From: Telmatospirillum siberiense
GTDB lineage: Bacteria; Pseudomonadota; Alphaproteobacteria; Rhodospirillales; Magnetospirillaceae
Assembly (NCBI RefSeq): GCF_002845745.1
Contig: NZ_PIUM01000001.1
Span: 124,001 to 188,000 of the forward strand
Length of the DNA stretch: 64,000 nt
Direction of reading: 5' to 3'
Under the pieces are notes generated by a model. The model was not told the DNA's origin. It saw nothing but the letters and a program-made list of their open reading frames with translations, and ran no database searches. Both the position numbers and the translations under genes were made by a program. Shown here piece by piece: positions 1-8,596 of the stretch. Each line of letters starts with the position of its first letter. Position 1 is the first letter of the stretch.

Positions 1-18
1 GGTGTTTGAGGTGGAAGT

Positions 19-888
19 ATGGATAGCGCCGTATCGGTTGTCGTTCCCGCCGTCAAGGTGACGGCGCTCAGCAAGACGTTCGGTTGCTGCAAGGCGCTTG
101 ACGATGTCAGCATCGATATCCGACCCGGCGAGATGGTGGCTTTGATCGGTGCGTCCGGTTCGGGAAAATCGACCCTGTTGCGGCATATCGCCGGGTTGGC
201 CCGTGGCGATGGCGATCGCGGCAGCATCGAGGTCGATGGCCGTCCGATGCAGACGCTCGGCCGTCTGGCCCAGGGGGTCCGCAAGAACCGTTCCGGCATC
301 GGGTTCGTCTTCCAGCAGTTCAATCTGGTTGGGCGTTTGCCGGTCTTCACCAATGTTTTGACGGGTTCCCTCGCACGCATGCCGCTTTGGCGGTCTCTGA
401 GCGGCTTCTTTCCCCGTGCCGAGCGGGAATTGGCGATCGAGGCGCTGGAGCGGGTCGGCATTCTCGACAAGGCCTGGGTCCGGGCCTCCGCCTTGTCGGG
501 TGGACAGCAACAGCGCGCCGCCATCGCCCGGACCCTGGTTCAGAAGGCGCGAATCATTCTGGCGGACGAGCCTATCGCCTCGCTGGATCCGGAATCGTCA
601 CGGCGTGTGATGGAGATCCTGGCGAGGATCAATGCCGAGGATGGCACCACCGTCGTCGTTTCCCTGCATCAGGTCGATTTCGCCACCCGTTATTGTCCCC
701 GGGCCATCGCGTTGAAGACCGGTGCGGTGGTTTATGACGGTCCCAGCGCGCAACTGACCCCGGATCTGTTGCGCAATCTCTATGGATCACAGGCCGAGGA
801 ACTGACGGCGGCGCGAAGTACGGCAATGAGTTCCGCCGCCTTCATCACCGATCCCGACGTGCTGTCCGCCGCCATCGCGGTCCATTGA
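19..888 (+). CDS. phnC: Phosphonate ABC transporter, ATP-binding protein PhnC
   Basis: This is the ATPase that energises phosphonate import at the inner membrane with PhnD and PhnE. In the 289-residue product the Walker A motif GASGSGKST lies near residues 44-52, the Q-loop sequence [10 protein letters not shown] near 98, the ABC signature LSGGQQQ near 159-165 and Walker B IILADEP near 179-185. The phosphonate assignment rests on the phnD and phnE genes directly behind it. The ATG at 19 has a purine-rich ribosome site (gaggtggaag) just upstream; the promoter lies outside the window. The C-terminal tail of about 40 residues is somewhat long for the family. The gene ends about 30 bases before phnD, so one transcript is likely. 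Confidence 0.95.
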   Translation: MDSAVSVVVPAVKVTALSKTFGCCKALDDVSIDIRPGEMVALIGASGSGKSTLLRHIAGLARGDGDRGSIEVDGRPMQTLGRLAQGVRKNRSGIGFVFQQFNLVGRLPVFTNVLTGSLARMPLWRSLSGFFPRAERELAIEALERVGILDKAWVRASALSGGQQQRAAIARTLVQKARIILADEPIASLDPESSRRVMEILARINAEDGTTVVVSLHQVDFATRYCPRAIALKTGAVVYDGPSAQLTPDLLRNLYGSQAEELTAARSTAMSSAAFITDPDVLSAAIAVH

Positions 889-917
889 CTTTAAAATCCC
901 CAAGGAGACTTCCCACG

Positions 918-1910
918 ATGAAGCTATTGTCCTTCGCCGCCGTTCTGCTGGGCGCCGGCGTCGCCTTGTCGGCGCCGGCCCGCGCCGAGCCGACCGAAAT
1001 CAATTTCGGTATCATTTCGACCGAGGCGTCGATGGCGCTGAAGCAGCAATGGGCGCCGATTTTCGCCGACATGGAGGCTCAGACCGGCCTCAAGGTGAAG
1101 CCCTTCTTCGCCTCCGATTACGCCGGCATCATCGAGGGCATGCGCTTCAACAAGGTTCAAGTGGCCTATTACGGCAACAAATCGGCGATGGAGGCCGTCG
1201 ACCGCGCCGAGGGCGAGGTCTTCGCCCAGGCCACCATGGCCAATGGCCAGCCGGGTTATTTTTCCCTGCTGATCGTTCACAAGGATTCAGACATCCACAG
1301 TCTGGACGACATCCTCAAAAATCCGGGCAAGTATAATTTCGCCAATGGCGATCCCAACTCCACCTCGGGATTCCTGGTGCCCGGCTATTATGTTTTCGGC
1401 CAGAACCACATTGATCCCAAGACCCATTTCAAGCGCGTCGTGACCGGCAGCCACGAGACCAACATCATGGCCGTGCTGAACAAGCAGGTCGACGTGGCCA
1501 CCAACAACACCACTGACTTCGAACGGGTCAGCGCCCATCTCGGCGACAAGATCAAGGACGTCCGCGCCGTGTGGAAGTCGCCGCTGATTCCCGCCGATCC
1601 GTTGGTCTGGCGCAAGGATCTGTCTTCCGATATCAAGAAGAAGGTCGCCGATTTCTTCTTTTCCTATGGAAAGATCGGTTCCTCCGCGGATCAGGAGCGC
1701 GAGCGCAAGAATTTGGAAGTGCTGACCTTCTCGGGCTTCAAGCCGTCCAACGACGATCAACTGCTGCCGATCCGTCAACTCGAGCTTTTCAAAACTCGGG
1801 TCAAGATCGAGTCCGATGCGGCGCTCTCGCCCGCCGACAGGACCGCTCAACTCGCCGACATCGATGCCAAACTGGCCGAGCTTCAGAAGAAGACGGCTTC
1901 GGCCAACTGA
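918..1910 (+). CDS. phnD: Phosphonate ABC transporter, periplasmic binding protein PhnD
   Basis: This periplasmic receptor captures phosphonates and delivers them to the PhnE permease. I chose the ATG at 918 because it follows the ribosome site aaggaga (902-908) and gives a clean Sec signal peptide (MKLLSFAAVLLGAGVALSAP, then ARAEP) with cleavage after about residue 25. The mature part begins EPTEINFGIISTEAS, typical of the PhnD family. It contains the YYGNKSAMEA segment and the serine-rich NSTSGFLVPGY segment, which in this family line the phosphonate pocket (family knowledge). The product is 330 residues, normal for PhnD. It lies between phnC and phnE in one operon. Confidence 0.94.
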   Translation: MKLLSFAAVLLGAGVALSAPARAEPTEINFGIISTEASMALKQQWAPIFADMEAQTGLKVKPFFASDYAGIIEGMRFNKVQVAYYGNKSAMEAVDRAEGEVFAQATMANGQPGYFSLLIVHKDSDIHSLDDILKNPGKYNFANGDPNSTSGFLVPGYYVFGQNHIDPKTHFKRVVTGSHETNIMAVLNKQVDVATNNTTDFERVSAHLGDKIKDVRAVWKSPLIPADPLVWRKDLSSDIKKKVADFFFSYGKIGSSADQERERKNLEVLTFSGFKPSNDDQLLPIRQLELFKTRVKIESDAALSPADRTAQLADIDAKLAELQKKTASAN

Positions 1911-1982
1911 TATTTTGTTCCGGTGGGCGGCCCCGGCGCAACGGGGCCGCTTTTCATTTTTTCCCGCCGAAGAGTGTTCTCC

Positions 1983-2774
1983 ATGCATGACAAGGCCGCA
2001 CTGTTGAGGGCCGCCCGGCCCCCGTTCTCATTGGGCAAGGCGCTGTGCTACGGCTTGGGCTTCGCCATCCTGGCCTGGTCCTGGCGGGGCGCGGAAATCA
2101 ACCCGCTGACGCTGGTTCAGGATTCGGGAAACATGGTCCGTTTCGCCTCGGACTTCTTTCCCCCGAATTTCAAGGATTGGCGGCTTTACGCCGACGAGAT
2201 GCTGGTGACGATCCAGATCGCCGTCTGGGGCACGGCGCTTGCCGTGCTGTGCGCCGTGCCGTTCGGCTTGCTGTCGGCCGAGAACATTGCCCCGGCTTGG
2301 ATCCGTCAACCGGTTCGCCGCCTGATGGACGCATTGCGGGCGATCAACGAGATGCTCTTCGCCATGCTGTTTGTCGTGGCGGTGGGATTGGGGCCCTTCG
2401 CCGGGGTTCTGGCGCTGTGGATTCACACCACCGGCGTCTTGGCCAAATTGTTTTCCGAGGCCGTCGAGACGATCGATCCCCGACCGGTGGAAGGCATCCG
2501 CTCCACCGGCGCCAATGCGATGGAGGAGATCGTCTATGGCGTGATTCCCCAGGTTTTGCCGCTGTGGATCAGCTATTCGCTCTATCGCTTCGAATCCAAC
2601 GTCCGCTCGGCGACGGTGGTCGGCATGGTGGGCGCGGGAGGGATCGGCATCGTCCTTTGGGAGATCATTCGCGGGTTCTATTTCGCCGAGACATGCGCGG
2701 TGATGATCATCGTCATCGCCAGCGTCACCGTTCTCGACGTCGCCTCGGCTCATCTTCGCAAGCTTTTCATCTGA
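1983..2774 (+). CDS. phnE: Phosphonate ABC transporter, permease PhnE
   Basis: This is the membrane channel of the PhnCDE phosphonate importer. The 263-residue product has several hydrophobic segments. The binding-protein-dependent permease signature is visible as the [21 protein letters not shown] region (about residues 163-183), the EAA loop that contacts PhnC. I chose the ATG at 1983 over an upstream in-frame start because [13 protein letters not shown] gives the usual short cytoplasmic lead before the first membrane helix. Many genomes carry two phnE genes; only one is present here, so the permease would be a homodimer. Confidence 0.92.
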   Translation: MHDKAALLRAARPPFSLGKALCYGLGFAILAWSWRGAEINPLTLVQDSGNMVRFASDFFPPNFKDWRLYADEMLVTIQIAVWGTALAVLCAVPFGLLSAENIAPAWIRQPVRRLMDALRAINEMLFAMLFVVAVGLGPFAGVLALWIHTTGVLAKLFSEAVETIDPRPVEGIRSTGANAMEEIVYGVIPQVLPLWISYSLYRFESNVRSATVVGMVGAGGIGIVLWEIIRGFYFAETCAVMIIVIASVTVLDVASAHLRKLFI

Positions 2775-2784
2775 GGATTTTCCC

Positions 2785-3441
2785 ATGCTGATCAATTGTG
2801 GCGTCGCCCACGACCCCTGGACCGCCGGACGGAAGCTGGGCGAGGCGCCGGAAATCGACGCTTCAGCCGTGGTGCGCAATTCCGAATTCGGGTGTCATAC
2901 CTATCTGGGCCCCAGGTCGCATGTCGCAGACAGCGTGATCGGCGACTACGGATACGCCATGGGTGACAATCAAATCGCCCATGCCCGCATCGGTAAATAT
3001 TGCAACCTCGCCACCGGAGTGCGGATCAATCCAAGCAATCATCCCTGGTGGCGGGCCACGCTCCACCACTTCACCTATCGCTCCCAGTCCTATGGGTTCC
3101 ATCTGCCCGATGATCGGGAAATCTTCGCGTGGCGGGCCGAGGACGGCGTCACCATCGGTCCGGATGTGTGGATCGGGCACGATGCCATCGTGATGCCAGG
3201 CGTTTCCATCGGCGTCGGCGCGGCCATCGGCTCGGGGGCGGTGGTGACCAAGGATGTTCCGGACTTCGCCGTCGTTGTCGGGGTGCCGGCCAGGGTCTTG
3301 CGTCTGCGCGCCGATGAACGGACAATCGAGGCCCTGAGGCGCATCGCCTGGTGGGATTGGCCGCATTCCGCCGTCGACGCGGCGCTCGAAGATTTCAGGA
3401 CGCTCGACATCGCGGCCTTTGCCGAGAAATACGATCAATGA
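2785..3441 (+). CDS. Phosphonate-cluster hexapeptide-repeat acetyltransferase
   Basis: The 218-residue product is a left-handed beta-helix transferase of the kind found in C-P lyase clusters (the phosphonate-metabolism hexapeptide family, often labelled chloramphenicol-acetyltransferase-like). The repeat pattern is visible in NSEFGCHTYLGPRSHVADS, IGDYGYAMGDNQIAHARIG and GVTIGPDVWIGHDAIVMPGV, ending in VVTKDVPDFAVVVGVPARVL, the classic end of the helix. The substrate is not known; acetylation of aminoalkylphosphonates, as done by the unrelated PhnO, is a reasonable guess. It starts 10 bases after phnE and overlaps phnN by four bases (ATGA), so it belongs to the phn operon. Confidence 0.85.
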   Translation: MLINCGVAHDPWTAGRKLGEAPEIDASAVVRNSEFGCHTYLGPRSHVADSVIGDYGYAMGDNQIAHARIGKYCNLATGVRINPSNHPWWRATLHHFTYRSQSYGFHLPDDREIFAWRAEDGVTIGPDVWIGHDAIVMPGVSIGVGAAIGSGAVVTKDVPDFAVVVGVPARVLRLRADERTIEALRRIAWWDWPHSAVDAALEDFRTLDIAAFAEKYDQ

Positions 3442-3992
3442 TGACTGCTCCCTTGATTCTGGTGGTCGGCCCCAGTGGCGCCGGCAAGGACGCCCTGATG
3501 GAGGGTGCCCGCCAACGGCTGGCGGAGGAGGGGCGGTTTCATTTCGTGCGGCGGGTGGTGACCCGCCCCGCCTCGGCCGGCGGCGAGGATCATCAAAGCG
3601 TTACCTCCGCCGAATTTCGCGAGATTGAGGCCGGGAACGGCTTCCTGCTGTCTTGGGATGCACACGGCCTCAGCTATGGCATTCCCCGGACGATCGAGGC
3701 TTTCCGCCACGCCGGCTTGGCGGTGGTGGCCAATGTGTCGCGAAGCGTGGTGGAGAAGGCGCGCGAAGAACTGGCGCCGGTTGGCGTGGTGGTGGTCACC
3801 GCGTCATCGGCGGTGCTTGCCGCCCGGCTGGCCAAACGTGGGCGCGAGACCGCCGCGGATATCCGGCGAAGGCTGGAACGGGCCGCCGCGCCGCTGCCGG
3901 CCGGGGGGGATGTGAGTACGGTGGTCAATGATGACGGACTGGAAGAGGGAGTCGCTCGTTTCATTGGCGCGTTAAGGGGCTTCCATCCGTAA
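3438..3992 (+). CDS. phnN: Ribose 1,5-bisphosphate phosphokinase PhnN
   Basis: PhnN phosphorylates ribose 1,5-bisphosphate to PRPP, returning the ribose phosphate of the C-P lyase pathway to nucleotide synthesis. The 184-residue product is a guanylate-kinase-fold P-loop protein with Walker A GPSGAGKD at residues 11-18. It also has the FVRRVVTRPASAGGEDH segment, a PhnN version of the guanylate kinase substrate loop. The start overlaps the stop of the preceding gene in an ATGA, showing translational coupling. It is the last gene of this cluster; a short GC hairpin follows. Confidence 0.92.
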   Translation: MMTAPLILVVGPSGAGKDALMEGARQRLAEEGRFHFVRRVVTRPASAGGEDHQSVTSAEFREIEAGNGFLLSWDAHGLSYGIPRTIEAFRHAGLAVVANVSRSVVEKAREELAPVGVVVVTASSAVLAARLAKRGRETAADIRRRLERAAAPLPAGGDVSTVVNDDGLEEGVARFIGALRGFHP

Positions 3993-3998
3993 AATCCG

Positions 3999-4016
3999 GG
4001 CGGAGTTGCCTCCGCC
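3999..4016 (+). terminator. Short GC hairpin after phnN
   Basis: Arms ggcggag (3999-4005) and ctccgcc (4010-4016) enclose a 4-base loop just after phnN. There is no T tract, so it is only a weak terminator candidate or a mRNA 3' end stabiliser. Confidence 0.3.
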
Positions 4017-4200
4017 GCCGTATCGCCCGGTGGAGCGGATTTGGCGGCCGGCGGCTGTGTGACTCATGGTTGAATATTGATGGAAAGCGTTTTCGTGATG
4101 TAGTGTGGCATCTCAACCGATGTAGCTGTTGACAATCGCTGCGCAGGATGACGGTAAATGTCGGTTTGAACCGTTATCTTCTGATAAGGTCGATTGGGCC

Positions 4201-5220
4201 ATGGCTCGCACGAAGGACGACTTCCGCACCCTTACCGGGCACCAGAAGGCAGCCATCATGATGCTGTCGCTGGGCGAAGAGCAGTCGTCGAAAATTTTCG
4301 CGATGATGGACGACGAGGAGATCAAGGAGATCTCCCAGACCATGGCCAATCTGGGGTCGGTGAACGCCGGCGTGGTGGAACGCCTGTTCGTCGAATTCGC
4401 CGATCAGATCTCCTCCACCGGAACGCTGGTCGGTTCGCACGAAACGACCGAGCGACTCCTGCTGAAGACGATGCCGAAAGATCGCGTCGACATGATCATG
4501 GACGAAATCCGTGGTCCGGCCGGACGCACCATGTGGGACAAGCTGGGCAACGTCAACGAGACGGTTCTCGCCAATTATCTGAAGAACGAATATCCGCAGA
4601 CCGTTGCCGTCGTGATGGCCAAGATCAAGGGGGATCACGCCGCCCGGGTCTTGTCGTTGCTGCCTGAAAACTTCGCCATGGAAGTGATCATGCGCATGTT
4701 GCGGATGGAGGCGGTGCAGAAGGAGGTCCTGGACGGCGTCGAGAAGACGCTGCGGACCGAATTCATGTCCAACCTGGCACGTTCGGCCCGCCGCGACGCC
4801 CACGAACTGATGGCCGACATCTTCAACAACCTCGATCGCAACGCCGAAAACCGGTTCATGAGCGCACTTGAGGAGCGCAACCGCGAATCGGCGGAGCGCA
4901 TCAAGCAATTGATGTTCACCTTCGAGGACCTGGTCCGCATCGACATGGCCGGCATCCAGACCCTGCTGCGAAGCGTCGAGAAGGACAAACTGGGCATGGC
5001 CCTCAAAGGCGCTTCCGACACCATCAAGGATCTGTTCTTCAAGAACATGTCGGAACGCGCCGGCAAGATGATGCGGGAAGACATGGACGCCATGGGGCCG
5101 GTCCGCCTGCGCGATGTCGACCAGGCGCAAAGCGCCATCGTCGTTCTGGCCAAGGAACTCGCCGCCAGCGGCCAGATCGTCATCTCCGAGGGCCGCGAAG
5201 AAGACGAACTGGTCTACTGA
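4201..5220 (+). CDS. fliG: Flagellar motor switch protein FliG
   Basis: FliG forms part of the flagellar switch (C-ring) and couples the MotAB stator to rotor rotation. The 339-residue product begins [20 protein letters not shown] and contains the middle-domain motif [13 protein letters not shown] (the EHPQ-type motif that contacts FliM). It also contains the C-terminal torque helix region [19 protein letters not shown] with its charged residues. I prefer the ATG at 4201 to an in-frame TTG at 4129: it gives the family's usual length, and the TTGACA at 4129-4134 looks more like a -35 element. The gene stands alone, without other flagellar genes beside it, and ends in a strong shared terminator. 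Confidence 0.93.
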   Translation: MARTKDDFRTLTGHQKAAIMMLSLGEEQSSKIFAMMDDEEIKEISQTMANLGSVNAGVVERLFVEFADQISSTGTLVGSHETTERLLLKTMPKDRVDMIMDEIRGPAGRTMWDKLGNVNETVLANYLKNEYPQTVAVVMAKIKGDHAARVLSLLPENFAMEVIMRMLRMEAVQKEVLDGVEKTLRTEFMSNLARSARRDAHELMADIFNNLDRNAENRFMSALEERNRESAERIKQLMFTFEDLVRIDMAGIQTLLRSVEKDKLGMALKGASDTIKDLFFKNMSERAGKMMREDMDAMGPVRLRDVDQAQSAIVVLAKELAASGQIVISEGREEDELVY

Positions 5221-5228
5221 CGGAGCCG

Positions 5229-5296
5229 TAAGCCCGAGGCGCAGGCGTCACCGTGCCTTAGGCTCTTGAGCGATTATTTCTCCACAGAGCCTAAGG
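5229..5296. repeat. Dispersed intergenic repeat, copy D (shortened)
   Basis: This stretch between fliG and the oxidoreductase shares taagcccgag, gcgcaggcgtca and gagcgattatttc with the longer copies at 18350-18478, 27103-27230 and 56888-56985. It seems to have lost the middle of the element and has been remodelled into a long perfect hairpin. Confidence 0.55.
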
Positions 5297-5304
5297 CACG
5301 GTGA
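5248..5304. terminator. Perfect 19-bp stem, bidirectional terminator candidate
   Basis: The left arm tcaccgtgccttaggctct (5248-5266) is an exact reverse complement of 5286-5304; the loop is 19 bases. It sits between the convergent fliG and oxidoreductase genes, and the right arm forms the last codons of the oxidoreductase. It lacks a long T run. Confidence 0.6.
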
Positions 5305-6283
5305 CGACGATCTTGCCGATCTGCTCGTTGCTCTCCAGGAATCGGTGCGCTTCGACGATCTGCTCGAACGGAAAGGTCTTGCCGATGACCGGCTTCAGTT
5401 TTCCACTGGTCAGCCCGTCCAGGATGTAGCGTTTTGCCTTGGCCATCCGTTTCGGGTCGCTGACCACCTCGAACAGCGTATAGCCGCGCAAGGTCAGGCC
5501 CTTGCTGATTGCCGCGAACAGCGGGAAGGGGGTCGCCGATGCCGACAGGGCGCCATACAAGATGATGGTGCCGAACTTGGCCGCTGCCTGGGCCAGTGTG
5601 TCCACGCCTTCGCCGGTGACCGGATCGAAGATGACCCTTGCCCCCTTGCCGTCGGTGATCCGCTTCACTTCCTCGACCAGATCCTGTTCCCGGGTTACGA
5701 TCACGTGCCGCGCGCCCTGGTGGAGCAAAGCGTCGCGTTTCGCGGCGGTGCGCGTCACCGCGATCGAAGTCGCCCCCGCCGCATTGGCGATCTGAATCGC
5801 CGCCAGTCCGACCGATGACGATGCCGCGGTGATGATCACCGCTTCGCCGGCGGCGAGTCCGGCCACGTCGATCAGTGCGCCGTAAGCCGTCATGAATTTC
5901 ATCCAGATCGCCGCCGCCTCTTCCCATGAGAGGTTTTCCGGATGTTTGACCACGATGGCCGCCGGGACGATCGCCTCTTCGCCATAAACCCCATGCCGGT
6001 TCATCGAAAAACCGGGGATGGTCGAGACCTTGTCGCCGATGGAAAATCCGCTGACGCCTTCACCGATTTCCTCCACCGTGCCGGCCGCCTCGTAGCCCAA
6101 ACCCGACGGCAGGGTCGGTTGTTCCAGATAGGTGCCGGCGCGAAACATGGCCTCCGCCCGGTTGAGACCCAGCGCATGCACGCGCAGCCGCAATTCGCCG
6201 GAGCCCGGTGCGCCGATGCTCACGTTCTCGATCTGCAGGACTTCCGGGCCACCGGTTTTATGGAAACGGACGACGCGCACCAT
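5291..6283 (-). CDS. Zinc-independent alcohol dehydrogenase / NADPH:quinone oxidoreductase-like protein
   Basis: The 330-residue product belongs to the medium-chain dehydrogenase/reductase superfamily, quinone oxidoreductase branch. It opens MVRVVRFHKTGGPEVLQIEN and has the GLGYEAAGTVEEIGEGVSGF substrate-domain signature. Its nucleotide-binding region is VIITAASSSVGLAAIQIANA. The catalytic and structural zinc cysteines of true alcohol dehydrogenases are missing, pointing to an NADPH-dependent enone or quinone reductase. The substrate cannot be told from sequence. It is a single gene, convergent with fliG; its last codons lie inside the shared terminator stem. Confidence 0.85.
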   Translation of the reverse strand: MVRVVRFHKTGGPEVLQIENVSIGAPGSGELRLRVHALGLNRAEAMFRAGTYLEQPTLPSGLGYEAAGTVEEIGEGVSGFSIGDKVSTIPGFSMNRHGVYGEEAIVPAAIVVKHPENLSWEEAAAIWMKFMTAYGALIDVAGLAAGEAVIITAASSSVGLAAIQIANAAGATSIAVTRTAAKRDALLHQGARHVIVTREQDLVEEVKRITDGKGARVIFDPVTGEGVDTLAQAAAKFGTIILYGALSASATPFPLFAAISKGLTLRGYTLFEVVSDPKRMAKAKRYILDGLTSGKLKPVIGKTFPFEQIVEAHRFLESNEQIGKIVVTVP

Positions 6284-6417
6284 TGATTGCTCCTATCTGG
6301 GTTGCTGCCACTTAAGGTGGGGCCTCGCGCGATCAAAGCAAGCAAAGCATTCCGCGGAATCGAACTGAGCGTCAGGGGGCGCCCGCGTTCCACGGCCAAA
6401 CCGGAAAACGGACATAA

Positions 6418-6761
6418 CAGCCAAAGATCATAGGCTGCCAAGCCAATGTCGATTGGGATGGAAGCCAATGCTGGTGGACGTGGAAGGGTAAAACCGGCAT
6501 CGGCGGCGTCGAAAACGTCTCGCTGCCGAACAGTATCAGCCCACGCCCAGGTACTATACTCCGCTGACCGGCAGCCCCATCGCGAAGGGCGCGGTGTCCA
6601 CACCCACGGTTCCACCTGTTACCGGGGTTACCATCAGCAATTGCAATTTCGGCACGCCGGCTAACACCGCCTTGCCGATCTATCTCCACAACACGCAAGA
6701 TCTGGTGCTCAGTAACGTCACCATCGCCGGTCAAGCCTACAACACAACCCTGTCGGCCTGA
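6418..6761 (+). pseudogene. Remnant of a polygalacturonase-like (GH28) beta-helix gene, frameshifted
   Basis: Two short open segments together look like the C-terminus of a pectinase of the GH28 type. The first frame (6418 to about 6540) reads NVDWDGSQCWWTWKG and then GVENVSLPN. A frameshift leads into a second frame (from 6552) reading YYTPLTGSPIAKGAV, GVTISNCNFG and LVLSNVTIAGQAYNTTLSA before the TGA at 6759-6761. The repeated V-T-I-S-N pattern and the N-T-T-L-S ending are typical for right-handed beta-helix glycosidases. A stop at 6415-6417 closes the upstream side, and there is no start or catalytic region. It fills most of the 543-base gap between its neighbours and is probably a decayed horizontally gained gene. 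Confidence 0.6.
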
Positions 6762-6826
6762 CCCCCGTCCGAGACCAAGCGAAGCCGCGACGGGGACCCT
6801 CGCGGCTTCGGCTTAGCCGCCGGGGA

Positions 6827-7441
6827 TTACCGTGCCGGTACCCTCCAGGCGTCCAAAAGCGTTTGCACGATGGCGCTGGCGTCCGGAATAAGCTCGAAAT
6901 CGGCTTTTCCTCGGACCCATTCGTTGACGAGGCCGTTCAAAACCACGCTGAGAGCCAAGGCTGCGGACTGTGACGTCCAGGGAGCGGGTAACTCTCCTTT
7001 CCGGTCGATCACGTCAAAAATCTTGAAGAGCGAAGCCTGCAATTGTTGCCGGAAAATGGTTCCGTCGTCCGTTTCGTCGTCGGATGCGGCAAAGTCCAGT
7101 TGATGCAAGACCTTGAGAAGAGCGCGCTGGCGCGGATCGGCTTGCAGCCGTGTGAAGGTGCCGGTGATCACGTCGCCCAACGCATCAAGTGGGGCGCAGG
7201 CTCGGTCCAGGGAAAGTTGTTCGGCGAGGTCCCGCATGGGAAGTTGCATTTCGTCGCGGATGGCAAACAACAAGCCCTGTTTATTGACAAAGTGCCAATG
7301 CACGGCGCCGCGTGTGACCCCCGCCGCGGCGGCGACCTCCTCCAGGGAGACCGCGGAATAGCCTTTTTGTAAAAAGAGGGTTTCCGCCGCCCTCAAGATT
7401 TCCTGCCGGGTTTCAGCGGCCTGCTCCTTGGTCCTCCTCAT
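6827..7441 (-). CDS. TetR/AcrR-family transcriptional repressor (TtgR/AcrR-like)
   Basis: The 204-residue product starts MRRTKEQAAETRQEILRAAE and has the N-terminal helix-turn-helix AAGVTRGAVHWHFVNKQGLL, very close in pattern to AcrR, TtgR and MexZ-type repressors. The C-terminal ligand domain is of the AcrR type. An upstream in-frame extension would read through the operator, so I chose the ATG at 7441. About 40 bases upstream lies a perfect 8-bp inverted repeat (7483-7505), very probably its own operator. These repressors usually sit beside an RND efflux operon; here the divergent neighbour is motB and no pump is in the window, so only autoregulation can be supported. Confidence 0.88.
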   Translation of the reverse strand: MRRTKEQAAETRQEILRAAETLFLQKGYSAVSLEEVAAAAGVTRGAVHWHFVNKQGLLFAIRDEMQLPMRDLAEQLSLDRACAPLDALGDVITGTFTRLQADPRQRALLKVLHQLDFAASDDETDDGTIFRQQLQASLFKIFDVIDRKGELPAPWTSQSAALALSVVLNGLVNEWVRGKADFELIPDASAIVQTLLDAWRVPAR

Positions 7442-7482
7442 GTTTCCCACCGTTCGCTGCGGAGTTTCGACTCTGGATATTT

Positions 7483-7505
7483 TACAAACATACCGATTGT
7501 TTGTA
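7483..7505. promoter_or_regulatory. TetR/AcrR-type operator
   Basis: Perfect inverted repeat: TACAAACA (7483-7490), a 7-base spacer, then TGTTTGTA (7498-7505). It resembles the TtgR/AcrR operator pattern (TTACAAAC with its mirror). It lies between the repressor gene and motB, ending four bases before the ATG at 7509. Confidence 0.75.
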
Positions 7506-7508
7506 TAT

Positions 7509-8525
7509 ATGGGCACCCACATTCCCGAGATCGTTCAAGACATAAAGTCATTGGCCCAACAACCCATCATCATCAAGCGAATTAAGAAAGGTGATCACGG
7601 TGCCCATCACGGGAGCGCATGGAAGGTCGCCTATGCCGATTTCATGACGGCGATGATGGCCTTCTTCCTGCTTCTCTGGTTGCTGAGTTCTCTTTCCGAG
7701 GAACAGATGCAGGGGGTCGCCGATTATTTCGCACCCACCACGGTATCGAGTTCAAAAAGCGGCGCGGGCGGCATGTTGGGGGGGAAGGTGGTCGGAGAAG
7801 GGGCGATGACCTCGCAAGGCGGCACGCCAAGCGTCAGCCTTTCCTTGCCGCCGCCGTCGATCGGCCAGGGCGGAGATGATCTTGTCGCATCCCGCGACGA
7901 TGACGCCGAGGAGCCCGGACAGGTGCGACCTTTGACCGAGCGGCAAATCGTCGAGGTCAATGCCCGCCAGGAGCAGCAGCGCTTCGACAGGGCCCAGCAG
8001 GCTTTGCGCGACGCGATCAATGCGATCCCGGAATTACGGAAAATGAGCGACAGCCTGATGGTCGACAACACGCCCGAGGGCCTGCGCATCCAGATTGTCG
8101 ATCAGGACGGTTTGGCGATGTTTCCCAGCGGATCGGCCAGCATGTACGGCCATACCCGCGCGCTGATCGATCTGGTTGCCCGGGTTATCAAGCAACTGCC
8201 GGAAAAAATCGCGATTTCGGGACATACCGATTCCGTCCCATTCGCCGGTCAGGGCAGCTATAGCAATTGGGATCTGTCGGCCGATCGCGCCTTGGCGACG
8301 CGGCGGGCCTTGCTGGAATCGGGCACTCCGGCGGACCGCGTCAGGCGTGTGATCGGCAATGCCGACACCGAACCGCTTCTGGCCAATGATCCCGCGAATG
8401 CGCGCAACCGTCGCATGAGCATCGTTTTGTTGCGCGATACGCGACCGCTTCCGGTCGCCGAGCTACCCCCCGAAGCGGCCAAAACCGGCAACGGTCCCGT
8501 TTTTTTGCAATCGGCCGGCAAGTAG
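7509..8525 (+). CDS. motB: Flagellar motor stator protein MotB
   Basis: MotB anchors the stator to peptidoglycan and forms part of the proton channel. The 338-residue product has the plug and transmembrane region VAYADFMTAMMAFFLLLWLL near residues 40-59, with the conserved channel aspartate in YADF. An OmpA-like peptidoglycan-binding domain contains ISGHTDSVPF and NWDLSADRALATRRALLESG. MotA is not adjacent. The start is uncertain: the ATG at 7509 is taken, but a TTG at 7551 would give the shorter N-terminus LAQQPIIIKRIKKG seen in many MotB proteins. That would leave the upstream palindrome free to act as an operator. Confidence 0.9.
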   Translation: MGTHIPEIVQDIKSLAQQPIIIKRIKKGDHGAHHGSAWKVAYADFMTAMMAFFLLLWLLSSLSEEQMQGVADYFAPTTVSSSKSGAGGMLGGKVVGEGAMTSQGGTPSVSLSLPPPSIGQGGDDLVASRDDDAEEPGQVRPLTERQIVEVNARQEQQRFDRAQQALRDAINAIPELRKMSDSLMVDNTPEGLRIQIVDQDGLAMFPSGSASMYGHTRALIDLVARVIKQLPEKIAISGHTDSVPFAGQGSYSNWDLSADRALATRRALLESGTPADRVRRVIGNADTEPLLANDPANARNRRMSIVLLRDTRPLPVAELPPEAAKTGNGPVFLQSAGK

Positions 8526-8530
8526 GGGCC

Positions 8531-8550
8531 GGCCTGAGAATCGGCAGGCC
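8531..8550. terminator. Hairpin between motB and the YeeE/YedE gene
   Basis: Arms ggcctg (8531-8536) and caggcc (8545-8550) with an 8-base loop lie between two convergent genes. The stem is short and has no T tract, so it is only a possible shared terminator. Confidence 0.3.
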
Positions 8551-8596
8551 CCAAGCCCTGTACGGCGTTTGGGCCCGCCGTAGCGGCTCGACGCGT

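Noticed and set aside
4129-4200. TTG start 24 codons upstream for fliG
   Set aside because: The added residues do not look like FliG, and the TTGACA there fits a promoter element better.
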